DNA of 64,000 bases from Xylanibacter rarus (GTDB lineage: Bacteria; Bacteroidota; Bacteroidia; Bacteroidales; Bacteroidaceae), in contig NZ_LFQU01000004.1 in assembly GCF_001275135.1 (NCBI RefSeq), forward strand, positions 62,001 through 126,000. Direction: 5' to 3'. The notes beneath the pieces were generated by a model that worked only from the letters and a program-made list of their open reading frames with translations, did not search any database and was not told where the DNA came from. Positions 17,211 through 26,592 of this stretch are shown here, one piece after another. Made by a program: the position numbers and the translations under genes. Each line of letters starts with the position of its first letter. Position 1 is the first letter of the stretch.

Positions 17211-17340
17211 TATGTTTTCTAAAAGGCCACCTTTCGCATTGCAAAAGGTGGCCTTTTAGCGTGCAATATGTGGTCTTTTAGAGGCCAAAAGACGGTCTTT
17301 TGCAACGCCATTTATAACATATTGATATTCAGATGGTTAT
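17211..17340 (-). repeat. 22-bp-periodic interspersed element, copy 4
   Basis: Modules start at 17221, 17243, 17265 and 17287. The leader read on the minus strand is ATAACCATCTGAATATCA. A short extra segment (about 12 bp) separates the leader from the modules. The TAA of the leader is the stop codon of the AraC-type gene. It lies between convergent genes. Confidence 0.9.
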
Positions 17341-18221
17341 ATCCGCTCGCGGTATTTCTGCGGCGACATGCCCGTCTGCTTGCGGAAAAACGTGCCGAAG
17401 CTTGACGGATTGGGGAAATGGAAGTCGTCGGCAATCTCGGCAACGGTCTTTCCCGTGCTGTCGAGCAGCGACATAGCCTTGCGCGTTATCGCCTTGAAGA
17501 CAAGTTCCTGGACGGTGTATCCGCACACCGCCTTAGACAGCTCCGACAGATATTTGGGCGAGAGGCACAGCTTGTCGGCATAGAACGCCACTCCGCGCTC
17601 TGCCATATAGTGGCGGCCGATGAGCTGGATTAGCTTCAAGAACACCTCCGTGCGCCGCGCGTTGTGAGAGCCGTCGGCAAAATACTTGCGGCTGAACACC
17701 ATGCACAGACGGTAAGTGAGCGACAGAAGGAGCATCTTGCGCTCGCTCACGGCAAAGAGGTCGTCGGCCTGCGGCTCGCCGCTGCCTATCAGCGAGATAT
17801 ATCCCGCTATGTCGTCTTCGCATCCGGTGCTCCACACGCAGGGCAGGTCGGGCGACAGACGGGCGTAGAGCTGCACCGACTGCACCATCGTACCGACCAG
17901 ATAGCGTATAGGAGCCGTCTTATAGACAATGACGCTAAGGCGCAGCGTCTCCGACTTTCTCTCCACGCTGAAGAACACCCCTTCGGGTATAAACACGGTT
18001 TCGCCCCGGCAGGCCTTATGGGTGCGGCCCGACAGGGTGAACTCAAACTCGCCTTCGTGGCATACTATCAGGCCTATGCCGAAGTTGCTGAAGCCCTCCG
18101 TCATGCGCCCGGGCAGGTCGTTGACCACGCCCCCCGACGAGCACACGTCGGCCATGCAGGCTATGTCATGCTGCAATGCGGCAAGCCGTTCCGAAGCCTT
18201 TTCGTCTGTAGTCTTTTCCAT
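17337..18221 (-). CDS. AraC family transcriptional regulator
   Basis: A 294-residue regulator. Residues about 30-170 form a cupin-like sensory domain (GLIVCHEGEFEFTLSGRTHKACRGETVFIP). The C-terminal 100 residues hold the two AraC helix-turn-helix motifs: YADKLCLSPKYLSELSKAV and the highly conserved VAEIADDFHFPNPSSFGTFF, followed by RKQTGMSPQKYRERI. It is the last gene downstream of the efflux genes on the same strand (56-bp gap to the MFS stop), and presumably controls them. The stop codon lies in the leader of element copy 4. Inducer unknown. Confidence 0.88.
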   Translation of the reverse strand: MEKTTDEKASERLAALQHDIACMADVCSSGGVVNDLPGRMTEGFSNFGIGLIVCHEGEFEFTLSGRTHKACRGETVFIPEGVFFSVERKSETLRLSVIVYKTAPIRYLVGTMVQSVQLYARLSPDLPCVWSTGCEDDIAGYISLIGSGEPQADDLFAVSERKMLLLSLTYRLCMVFSRKYFADGSHNARRTEVFLKLIQLIGRHYMAERGVAFYADKLCLSPKYLSELSKAVCGYTVQELVFKAITRKAMSLLDSTGKTVAEIADDFHFPNPSSFGTFFRKQTGMSPQKYRERI

Positions 18222-18277
18222 AGCGGCAGATGTTTTACGGCCGCTAAGTTAATAAAATTATCTGACTTGGCCGACCG

Positions 18278-19954
18278 TCAGTCGCGCCAAGCAGATAATT
18301 TCCTCTTCTTATATGGATAAATGAGTACGAAGAGCATTGAGATAATACAGCCGTAGAAGGTCCATCCCGACATCTCCTTGACAGCCGACAGCGTGGCCTG
18401 CACCTGCACTTTGCCCTTAGCCGACATGGCAGCCATGTTCTCTGCCTCGGTCTCGCTGCGCCCCTGCCAGCGCATTCCCTGCAGGGTCTGGTCGTAGGAT
18501 GAAGCCGTCTGCGTGTCGGTGCGGTCGACATCCTGCGCAAACATCGTAACATAATGCTGCTGACGGTGCTGAAGCACGTTCGAATATAGTGCCGAACCGA
18601 TGCCCGGACCGATAACCATGCGCACGCTGAGCATGATGCATATCCATGTGGAAAGATACTTGTAGGGCATGCGCTGGTTGGCGTATACGGCCGTGAGAGA
18701 GTATATAAGCATCATGCCTGTTGAGCGTATAATCACAGGATACTTCATCCTTTCATAAAGTCCGGCCGTCTGCACCTCGAAATACATGAACAGGGCAGAC
18801 ACTCCGATGAGCAGAAATCCGAGGCCGAAGAGATATTTCAGCTTGACGTTGCGCGAGCCGAGGATTATTGCGATGACGGCTCCTATAAAGTAGCCAAGCA
18901 TGCTCCAGTTGCCCAGCGCAACGTTCTGCCAGTTGTCTATCTCCATGCCTATGCCGGTAAACACGTTGACAAACATCGAACTTGTGTTGAATACCATGAG
19001 CAGAAGGAACAGCACTATGCCCATATTTATCGTCCGCAGGCGGAACACTTCCATAAGGAAATAGGGCGAGCGGTGCGACCACTCCATGTAGAAGAACACT
19101 GCGGCAAACACAACGGTGAGTATAGTGGAGCGCACGATGGTAGGATCGGCAAACCAGTCGAGCGTCTTGCCGTAGACCAGTACATATATTCCGCAGGTCA
19201 TCATCGAGCTGAACACGGCCACGTTGCCAAACTTACGGAACGTTATCGGAAAGCGGCGGCCTTTGTATGCGTGGTAAGGCATCGTTACAAGCACCACAAG
19301 TATTGCCACGAGCGTCATGCCCATCATGTAGTAGTAGACGTCCTGCCACTGATATTCGTATGCCAGCCATGCCGTGAGCGACGTGCCGAGCTGTCCCAGA
19401 ATCATGAAGAACAGGTATATAATGGGCATGCTCTTGCTCTTCTCCGAGTCCAGGCGGTCCCATCCCTGCTCGTCGTCCGGCTCGTTGCCCGGCGTTATGT
19501 TACGCGTGGCCTCCATGCCGAAGGCGTAGCGTATGAGCGTAAACAGGTTGACCATCATCAGCACCATGCGCAGAAAACCCATGATAAGGCTGCACAGAGC
19601 CAGCACGAATATGCTGTCGGTGACGGCACACACATAGCTGAGAAGATACAGAAGGGAGAACCCCACTACGCACATCATCTTCTCGCGGCGTATGCACACC
19701 AGCTGATAAAAGAAGGGAGAGAAGGCCGCCATGCCTATAGACGTGACGAAACCGACAAACTGTATGTGTTCCGACTGTATGCCCAGTCCGCTCGTCATCT
19801 CGCCGCTGTTGGCGGTATATACGCCGCCCACCGTAAGGATAGGTATGAACAGAAGTATCAGCAGGATAATTCCGAGCGGCTTGGGCACCCAGTTGTAGAA
19901 CGGATAATTCTTGTATTTTGCCCCATAACTTACGCTAATCACATTTTGTTCCAT
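18278..19954 (-). CDS. MFS efflux transporter, EmrB/DHA2-like
   Basis: A 558-residue inner-membrane transporter with about 14 predicted membrane segments, beginning KPLGIILLILLFIPILTVGG. Size and context fit the 14-TM drug:H+ antiporter family that works with an EmrA-type adaptor and a TolC-type channel. The cytoplasmic loop near 130-165 (NITPGNEPDDEQGWDRLDSEKSK) is long for the family. It is third in an operon after the TolC and HlyD genes, with a 131-bp gap carrying AT-rich tandem repeats. Substrate cannot be predicted. Confidence 0.83.
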   Translation of the reverse strand: MEQNVISVSYGAKYKNYPFYNWVPKPLGIILLILLFIPILTVGGVYTANSGEMTSGLGIQSEHIQFVGFVTSIGMAAFSPFFYQLVCIRREKMMCVVGFSLLYLLSYVCAVTDSIFVLALCSLIMGFLRMVLMMVNLFTLIRYAFGMEATRNITPGNEPDDEQGWDRLDSEKSKSMPIIYLFFMILGQLGTSLTAWLAYEYQWQDVYYYMMGMTLVAILVVLVTMPYHAYKGRRFPITFRKFGNVAVFSSMMTCGIYVLVYGKTLDWFADPTIVRSTILTVVFAAVFFYMEWSHRSPYFLMEVFRLRTINMGIVLFLLLMVFNTSSMFVNVFTGIGMEIDNWQNVALGNWSMLGYFIGAVIAIILGSRNVKLKYLFGLGFLLIGVSALFMYFEVQTAGLYERMKYPVIIRSTGMMLIYSLTAVYANQRMPYKYLSTWICIMLSVRMVIGPGIGSALYSNVLQHRQQHYVTMFAQDVDRTDTQTASSYDQTLQGMRWQGRSETEAENMAAMSAKGKVQVQATLSAVKEMSGWTFYGCIISMLFVLIYPYKKRKLSAWRD

Positions 19955-19989
19955 GGCTCAATACTTTTTATGTTGAATGCTCCGGGAGC

Positions 19990-20080
19990 ATGTCTTCTTA
20001 ATTCTTAATTCTCAATTCTTAATTAAAAAGGACATATTTTCTTAATTCTTAATCCTTAATTCTTAATTAAAAATCTTCTG
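19990..20080. repeat. AT-rich tandem repeat of the TTCTTAATTCTTAATT type inside the efflux operon
   Basis: Two blocks of TTCTTAATTCTTAATT-like units, each ending in TTAATTAAAAA, separated by about 8 bp (GGACATAT). They fill most of the gap between the HlyD stop and the MFS start. Similar AT-rich words flank the four-helix-bundle gene near 50.3-50.8 kb. Confidence 0.75.
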
Positions 20081-20085
20081 CTTTG

Positions 20086-21183
20086 TTATTGCTTTTTGGC
20101 CTTTACGACCACCATCATTCCGGCAGCAAGGCGTTCGTTGTCGGCCTTCGACAGTCCTGTGAAGTCGATTCTGACAGGAACGCGCTGGCGAATCTTTACG
20201 AAGTTGCCGGCAGAATTGTCCGTCGGGACGAGCGAATACTTTGCTCCCGTGGCGCCTGAGATGGCCGTTATGCGTCCCTTAAACTCGCGTCCGTCCATTG
20301 CGTCCACTGTAAGCACAACCTCCTGACCTACGTGCAGATTCTCAATCTGCGTCTCCTTATAGTTTGCTATCACCCATTTCTGCGTGTCGGGCATGATGTA
20401 TGTCAGCGTCTGTCCTGCCGAAACATACTGTCCGTCCTCAACGGTGCGGCGTCCCAACTTGCCGTCGCAGGGAGCAACAACAACGGTGTAAGAGAGGTTA
20501 AGGCGTGCCATCTCGAGTGCGGCGCGTGCCCTTTCTATGGCAGCTTCAGAGCTTTGGCGGCGCGTAGACACCTCACTTACGCCCGACTTGGCAGCCTTCT
20601 GCTGACTGATAAGGCCGTCGAGCTTCTTCTTCGTGGCTTCATATTCGGTCTCAATCTGCTCCAGCTGTATCGGCGTTGCGGCGTTGCGCTCCAGCAGGTT
20701 CTTGTAGCGTGCGCGGTCTTTCTCGAGCTTTGCCAGGCGGATTTTCACCTCGGCGATAGACGACTCGTAGACAGATGCCGAAGCCTCTGACGTCTGCAGC
20801 GACTGCCCTACTACCGAAGCGCCGGCTATGGCGTCCTTAAGCGCAGCCTCGGCCTCCATCACACGTATGCGGTATTCGCGGTCGTCGAGTATCAGGAGGG
20901 TGTCGCCTTTCTTCACGTTCTGATGCTCCGTGAAGCAGACCTGCTTGATATAGCCCGACGCGCGGAGGTTTACGGGCGAGATATACTGCTCTATCTGAGC
21001 GTCGTTGCTTGTCTCGGTGTTATTGTAGTCGAGAAAAATCATTGACGTTTTCACTATTCCGCACACCAGGATTGCAATGCCGAAGATGCTTGCCACGATT
21101 TGTCTTGTGCGCTGTCTTCTAAGTTTCTTTGCCTGCTGAGCGTGTGTGCTGGTCTGCTGTATGTTGTTGTTCTGGGTTTCCAT
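20086..21183 (-). CDS. HlyD/EmrA family periplasmic adaptor
   Basis: A 365-residue membrane-fusion protein. A cytoplasmic N-terminus rich in Gln/Lys precedes one membrane anchor (about residues 30-52, VASIFGIAILVCGIVKTSMIF). After it come the biotinyl-lipoyl half (ISPVNLRASGYIKQVCFTEH), an alpha-helical hairpin (about 95-210) and the second lipoyl half (VVAPCDGKLGRRTVEDGQYV) near 230. The C-terminal part contains VLTVDAMDGREFKGRITAIS. It links the MFS pump to the TolC channel. It starts 70 bp after the TolC gene. Confidence 0.9.
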   Translation of the reverse strand: METQNNNIQQTSTHAQQAKKLRRQRTRQIVASIFGIAILVCGIVKTSMIFLDYNNTETSNDAQIEQYISPVNLRASGYIKQVCFTEHQNVKKGDTLLILDDREYRIRVMEAEAALKDAIAGASVVGQSLQTSEASASVYESSIAEVKIRLAKLEKDRARYKNLLERNAATPIQLEQIETEYEATKKKLDGLISQQKAAKSGVSEVSTRRQSSEAAIERARAALEMARLNLSYTVVVAPCDGKLGRRTVEDGQYVSAGQTLTYIMPDTQKWVIANYKETQIENLHVGQEVVLTVDAMDGREFKGRITAISGATGAKYSLVPTDNSAGNFVKIRQRVPVRIDFTGLSKADNERLAAGMMVVVKAKKQ

Positions 21184-21253
21184 TGTGGTATATTTTAAAG
21201 TTGTTGATATATGTTGATGTGATGTTATGTATGGTGTTGACCTGACATCAGGC

Positions 21254-22576
21254 TTATTTCAGCAGCGAGTCGAGCTGTCCCGTAAGCCTTAGCAGCGACA
21301 GAGCGGTCAGGCGGTAGCTGTAGTGAGCCGTTACATAGTTGTTCTGTGCCTCGCTCATCTGCATCTCGTCCTGCAGCACCTCGGTCATAGAGGCTATGCC
21401 TTCGCGGTAGAGTTCGGTGGTTACGGCGTAGACATCCTCGGCCAGGCGGTAGTTGTCGAGCTGCTTGGTGAAGTTGCGGCGACTGTTCATCAGGTCGTTG
21501 GTGGCATTCATGTATTGCGTGCGCAGACCTTTAAGGGCGTCGTCGTAAGCCAGGCGTGCGTTCTCGGCGTCGAGCTTCGCCTTGCGTATCTTGGAGCGTT
21601 TCTCCAGTCCGTCGAACACCGGAACGCGCAGCGTGATGCCCAGGCCCGATGAGTTGTACCAGTGGTTAGACGGTCCTGAGTGGAACCAGTTGCTGAACTT
21701 GTCGGTGAAGGCAGAGTAAGTGAAGTTGCCCGTGAGCATGAGCGACGGAAGATAGCCCTGCTGAATCATCTTCTGCTGCTTCTCCGACAGCTCGCCCTGC
21801 TTCTGCAACAGCTGCAGTTCGGGCAGCGACTCGCAAAGTCCCGACAGCTCGACGGCCTCAACACTCGAGGCATCCACGGGCGTCAGCGCGATGTCCTTGT
21901 CGACAGGATAGTCGATTACGTACTTCAGCATGTTGATCTGCTGCACGAGCATTGCCTCGGCGTTGTCGCGCTGCACCTGAAGGTTTTCCAGATTGATGTT
22001 CACTCTCTTGACGTCAACCTCCATGGCCATGCCGTTGTCGAAGAATGCCACGGTGATGTTCTTCAGCTCCTCCAGCCGCGTGATGTTGGCCCTGACGATG
22101 GCTATCTGCTCGGCTGTGCTCTGCGCGAGATAGTACATCTTGGCTATCTGCTCCATGAGATCGTTGCGCGCCTTGTCGTAGCCGAGGCGGTTGATGCGGT
22201 CCATCATCTTCGTGATGTCGAGCGCCGTGAGCAGCGTCTGGTTGTAGAGCGGCATCTGGAGCTGCAGTCCTGCCGAGGCGTTATACTGCAGTGTCTTCGT
22301 CACGTTGTACGGATTGCCGTATGCAGAGCCGTCGGTTACCGACACAGGCGGGTTGAAATTGTCGCTCATCGACACTACGGCGTTGATCTGCGGCAACAGC
22401 TTGGCACGGTTTTCGGTTATGGCGTGCCCGCCCTTTGCTATGTCGTTGCGCCTGGTCTGCAACTGCAGATTGTTCTCTATGCCCATGCGCAGACACTGAC
22501 TGAGCGTGAGCGTCTCCTGCGCATTAAGAGGAATAAGCGCGCAGGCAATGGCAAATGTGAATAATAGTCTCTTCAT
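21254..22576 (-). CDS. TolC family outer-membrane efflux protein
   Basis: A 440-residue outer-membrane channel with signal peptide MKRLLFTFAIACALIPLNAQ and the typical duplicated alpha-helical/beta structure: ETLTLSQCLRMGIENNLQLQ at the mature N-terminus and SGLGITLRVPVFDGLEKRSK near 310. Helices of the second repeat end in TAHYSYRLTALSLLRLTG. The frame is open to 22603, but the -7 box covers that position, so MKRLL is the start. First gene of the TolC-EmrA-EmrB-AraC operon. Confidence 0.9.
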   Translation of the reverse strand: MKRLLFTFAIACALIPLNAQETLTLSQCLRMGIENNLQLQTRRNDIAKGGHAITENRAKLLPQINAVVSMSDNFNPPVSVTDGSAYGNPYNVTKTLQYNASAGLQLQMPLYNQTLLTALDITKMMDRINRLGYDKARNDLMEQIAKMYYLAQSTAEQIAIVRANITRLEELKNITVAFFDNGMAMEVDVKRVNINLENLQVQRDNAEAMLVQQINMLKYVIDYPVDKDIALTPVDASSVEAVELSGLCESLPELQLLQKQGELSEKQQKMIQQGYLPSLMLTGNFTYSAFTDKFSNWFHSGPSNHWYNSSGLGITLRVPVFDGLEKRSKIRKAKLDAENARLAYDDALKGLRTQYMNATNDLMNSRRNFTKQLDNYRLAEDVYAVTTELYREGIASMTEVLQDEMQMSEAQNNYVTAHYSYRLTALSLLRLTGQLDSLLK

Positions 22577-22600
22577 ATCTTTTGTTTCATTTATCCGCTG

Positions 22601-22608
22601 CAAAGATA
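22601..22608 (-). promoter_or_regulatory. -7 promoter box TATCTTTG for the efflux operon
   Basis: TATCTTTG on the minus strand, 24 bp upstream of the TolC start codon, giving a leader of about 20 nt. Confidence 0.65.
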
Positions 22609-22775
22609 GGCAGTATGCTCCGTGCCGTCATTACGACATTTTCGTACCGTATGTTCATATTTTCCGTTTCTGCATGAAATAGTCAGAAACATATCAAAAA
22701 ACGGTTGCCGACAGCACATCGGGACAAACTTTATGGCGCCTCAGGACATACTTAATAAGGTAAGATATAACCGCA

Positions 22776-22893
22776 CGCATAACACACTGATACTCAATGC
22801 GTTGCAAAAGGCCATCTTTTAGCTCCTGAAAGGTGGCCTTTTAGCGTGCAATATGTGGTCTTTTGCAATGCGAAAGGGCACATATTGGAAAAC
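22776..22893 (+). repeat. 22-bp-periodic interspersed element, copy 5
   Basis: Leader ATAACACACTGATACTCAAT, then GCGTTGC, then modules at 22806, 22828, 22850 and 22872, ending GGAAAAC. Nearly identical to copy 7 (37705-37823). It lies between the divergent efflux and SusC promoters. Confidence 0.92.
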
Positions 22894-23339
22894 CGCCTGA
22901 TACGGAGCACCGCGCAACGGCATGCACGGCTATGAACAGCGATGCCCGGAAGCGGCTGCCGGAGACTAAACACAGACTGCCGGAAAATGTGCCTGCAACA
23001 GGCAGGGAGAATGATCACGAGGTGTATCTTTTATGATAAAAATATGCCGCAGAAGGTATAAAATGGTTTTAACAAATATTGGTTACACTTTGTAAAAATA
23101 TGCCCCGAAACACGGAAATTTAATGCCACTGACGTTACATTTAGACACTTTTAAGCCCGAAAACAGGTCATTTTTATGATATTAATGTGATTTTTACAAT
23201 TATTATCAATCCACTTTTTCTGCAAACGGTTGCGGACGTAACCGTCTGATATAATGCATTATAGCGAAATCCGGCGTTCACTTTCGTCCACTTCTTGTAT
23301 TTGCAGGCTTTACATGCGAAACTTTTTTTAATACTTTTG
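22894..23339 (+). promoter_or_regulatory. Long upstream region of the polysaccharide locus with a dyad and the susC promoter
   Basis: No gene is recognised here. An inverted repeat ACGGTT-N8-AACCGT lies at 23226-23245, a possible regulator site. TACTTTTG at 23332-23339 matches the -7 consensus and gives a leader of about 60 nt to the SusC start. The region before it is increasingly AT-rich. Operator assignment is a guess from symmetry. Confidence 0.4.
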
Positions 23340-23405
23340 CGCCGAAACTATTGCAAACCGCAAAAAACCGTGAATAAACATAATCTTTATAAAACTAATA
23401 ATTTT

Positions 23406-26400
23406 ATGAAAACGTGTAGATTTCTTATGCTAATCTTATTGGCCACATTGTTCTCAATGACGGCTGCCGCGCAGAAGATAGACTGCTCGGGAACCATCGT
23501 TGACACAAACGGTGAGCCGATTATCGGAGCATCTGTATTCCTTAAAGGCGAAACAAAGGGTGCAGTGTCCGACCTAAACGGAGTGTTTAAGCTGCAGCAG
23601 GTGCCTGAAGGCAGCATGATAACCGTGTCGTACATCGGCTACAAGACCGTAGAGACAAAGGCCGAAGCCGACATGCGCATCGTGATGCACGAGGACAACG
23701 AGCTGCTCAGCGAGGTTGTCGTAGTGGGTTACGGCGTACAGAAGAAGAGCGTCGTGACGGCATCAATAGCCAAGGTTTCGGCCGACGACCTGGCTGCCAC
23801 GGCACCCGTGCGCATGGACAACGCCCTGAAGGGACTCGCTGCCGGCGTTACCGTAACGTCGTCTTCAGGTCAGCCGGGAGCCGCAGCGCAGATACGTGTG
23901 CGCGGTATCGGTACCATCAACAACTCTGACCCGCTCTACATAGTAGACGGAATGCCTATCACCGGCGGACTCGACTACCTCAACCCGAGCGACATCGAGA
24001 GCATCGAGGTGCTCAAGGACGCAGCTTCGGGCGCAATATATGGTGCGCGTGCTGCCAATGGTGTTATTCTCGTCACGACCAAGAGCGGCAAGATAGGCAA
24101 GACACGCGTCAACTACAACTTCTCTTACGGATGGCAGAACCCGTGGAGAAAGCGCGACGTGCTCAACGCAACCGACTATGCCATAATGATGAACGAAGGA
24201 CGCATCAACTCTGGACAGGCTCCTCTCTACAGCGATCCTTACTCTTACGGCGAAGGAACAGACTGGCAGGAAGAGCTCTTCAACGACAATGCGCCCGTGT
24301 CAAACCACGAACTCACGGTGAGCGGTGCTTCTGAAAAGCTCAACTACTACCTCTCTCTCGGATACTACACACAGGAAGGTATCATCGGCGGCGACTACGA
24401 CCGCTCTAACTATAACCGTCTGACCCTGCGCAGCAACACCAAATATACTCTCTTCGACGAGAGCAAGACGCGCAACTGGCTCAACAAGCTCGACATCACG
24501 GTCAACCTCTCTTATGCCCGCGTTAAGAGCAAGAGCATCGACGCCAACTCGCAGTGGGGCTCGCCGCTGGGCAGCGCCCTGGCCATGTCGCCTATCCTCA
24601 CGCCTACCCTTACAGGCGAGGCTGCCGACGCACAGAACGACAAATATGCCGGAACGGCAGGCTATGTGCCCATGTATGACAAGAACGGCAACCTCTATAC
24701 TCTTGCCGGTCCTGACTATAACGAGATGACCAACCCGCTGCAGAACCTCTCTCTGCCGGGCGCAGCCAACTGGTCGCATAAGTTTGTTGCCAACTTCATA
24801 GGCGAGCTGCAGATATGGGACGGACTGAAATTCCGCACCTCTTACAGCGCCGACATGTCGTTCTGGGGCAACGAGTCATATACTCCGGTCTACTATCTCC
24901 GCGCCAACCAGTTCAGCGAATTCTCTAAAGCATCGTCTGAAAGCGACCGCGGCACGGTATGGCAGATTGAAAACGTGCTGACATACGACAAGACAATAGG
25001 CGACCACACATTCAACGTCGTGCTCGGACAGAGTGCGCTCAAGAACACAGGCTGGACTCTCGGAGGAAGCCGCAACTACCTCATTGACATCAACAAGCCT
25101 TACATCGACTATGCCAACGGACTTGCCGAAAACGGCGACCAGACCGTCTACGGCGGATATGCAGAGCCTTACACAATGGCATCTATGTTTGCCCGACTGA
25201 GCTACAACTACGCTGAGCGCTACATGGTGCAGGCCACTGTACGCCGCGACGGCAGCTCACGCTTCGGCGCCAACAACAGATACGCCACATTCCCGTCGTT
25301 CTCTCTCGGATGGAACGTAACCAACGAACCTTTCATGCAGAACCGTCCCGACTGGCTGTCTAACCTCAAGGTGCGCGTAAGCTGGGGTAAGAACGGTAAC
25401 GACAACATCGGTAACTTCCAGTATCTGTCGCTAACATCTGTCAACAACAACTACATCTTCGGACGCGACGAGGCCGTAACCAACGGTATAAAGGCAAGCA
25501 TCATTCCTAACCCTGACCTGAAATGGGAGGAATCAGAGCAGACTGACATCGGTCTCGACTTCGGCTTCTTCAACAACGCCCTTACCTTCACGGTAGACTA
25601 TTACAAGAAAAAGACCAACGGAATGCTCATGACTCTCTCTATACCTTCATACGTCGGCGAGAACAAACCTTACGGAAACGTGGGCGACATGGAGAACAGC
25701 GGAGTTGAGTTTGAGGCAGGATACAAGTTCAATGTTGCCGACGCTCACTTCAGTCTGAAGGGCAACGCCTCTTATCTTAAGAACAAACTGATAAAGCTCG
25801 GCAACGACACCGGCTTTGCCAACTACGACAGTTTCCAGACAGCAGGCACGATAACACGCGGTGAGAACGGACAGCCGTTCCCGTTCTTCTACGGCTACAA
25901 GACCGCAGGAATATTCCAGACACAGGAGGAAGTCAACTCTTATGTCAACGACAGAGGCGAGCTCATACAGCCGGATGCCAAACCCGGATACGTAAGATTT
26001 GTCGACATTGACGGCGACGGAGCCATCACTGCCAACGACCAGACCAAGATCGGAAAGGGAATGCCCGACTGGACATTCGGTATAAGCCTCAACGCTGAGT
26101 GGCGCGGATTCGACTTCAGCATGATGTGGCAGGGCGTTGCAGGCGCCGACGTGTTCGACGCTACACGACGTGTGGACATCGCCGCATCTAACCTTCCTTC
26201 ATGGATGCTGAGCCGCTGGACAGGTCCTGGCACATCAAACAAGTATCCTATGTTCATCCTCGGCGACAACGTAAACTGGGTTTCATCAGACCTCTATGTT
26301 CATGACGCCTCTTACTTCCGTCTGAAGAACATACAGCTGGGCTACACTCTGCCGCAAAGCCTCACACGAAAGGCATTCATCGAGAAGCTGCGCGTGTATG

Positions 26401-26543
26401 TCGCAGCCGAGAACCTGATAACGTTTACAAAATACTGGGGCTTCGACCCTGAGGTTGCATCAAGCGGAACATCTCTCGGAGTTGACTATGGCGTATATCC
26501 GCAGGCACGCGTATTCACCGTAGGTCTTAACCTGAGCTTCTGA
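23406..26543 (+). CDS. SusC-type TonB-dependent glycan transporter
   Basis: A 1045-residue outer-membrane receptor, normal length for SusC/RagA. Signal peptide MKTCRFLMLILLATLFSMTAAAQ; carboxypeptidase-regulatory-like domain (SGTIVDTNGEPIIGASVFLK ... ITVSYIGYKTVE, about 25-100); the TonB-box region SEVVVVGYGVQKKSVVT near 110; plug domain (AAQIRVRGIGTINNSDPLYI ... ILVTTKSGK) to about 220; and a barrel ending in RVFTVGLNLSF. It imports oligosaccharides as a complex with the SusD protein encoded 49 bp downstream. The open frame continues upstream to 23295, but the promoter box lies inside that stretch. Confidence 0.95.
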   Translation: MKTCRFLMLILLATLFSMTAAAQKIDCSGTIVDTNGEPIIGASVFLKGETKGAVSDLNGVFKLQQVPEGSMITVSYIGYKTVETKAEADMRIVMHEDNELLSEVVVVGYGVQKKSVVTASIAKVSADDLAATAPVRMDNALKGLAAGVTVTSSSGQPGAAAQIRVRGIGTINNSDPLYIVDGMPITGGLDYLNPSDIESIEVLKDAASGAIYGARAANGVILVTTKSGKIGKTRVNYNFSYGWQNPWRKRDVLNATDYAIMMNEGRINSGQAPLYSDPYSYGEGTDWQEELFNDNAPVSNHELTVSGASEKLNYYLSLGYYTQEGIIGGDYDRSNYNRLTLRSNTKYTLFDESKTRNWLNKLDITVNLSYARVKSKSIDANSQWGSPLGSALAMSPILTPTLTGEAADAQNDKYAGTAGYVPMYDKNGNLYTLAGPDYNEMTNPLQNLSLPGAANWSHKFVANFIGELQIWDGLKFRTSYSADMSFWGNESYTPVYYLRANQFSEFSKASSESDRGTVWQIENVLTYDKTIGDHTFNVVLGQSALKNTGWTLGGSRNYLIDINKPYIDYANGLAENGDQTVYGGYAEPYTMASMFARLSYNYAERYMVQATVRRDGSSRFGANNRYATFPSFSLGWNVTNEPFMQNRPDWLSNLKVRVSWGKNGNDNIGNFQYLSLTSVNNNYIFGRDEAVTNGIKASIIPNPDLKWEESEQTDIGLDFGFFNNALTFTVDYYKKKTNGMLMTLSIPSYVGENKPYGNVGDMENSGVEFEAGYKFNVADAHFSLKGNASYLKNKLIKLGNDTGFANYDSFQTAGTITRGENGQPFPFFYGYKTAGIFQTQEEVNSYVNDRGELIQPDAKPGYVRFVDIDGDGAITANDQTKIGKGMPDWTFGISLNAEWRGFDFSMMWQGVAGADVFDATRRVDIAASNLPSWMLSRWTGPGTSNKYPMFILGDNVNWVSSDLYVHDASYFRLKNIQLGYTLPQSLTRKAFIEKLRVYVAAENLITFTKYWGFDPEVASSGTSLGVDYGVYPQARVFTVGLNLSF

Positions 26544-26592
26544 TAAAGATACTGACTAATAAATCTTTAAATAAACGAAAAAACGACATATC

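Noticed and set aside
22776-22893. CRISPR-like array (regularly spaced short repeats)
   Set aside because: Period is only 22 bp, exactly four modules in each of 11 scattered copies, the modules are palindromic and variable, and no cas genes are present.
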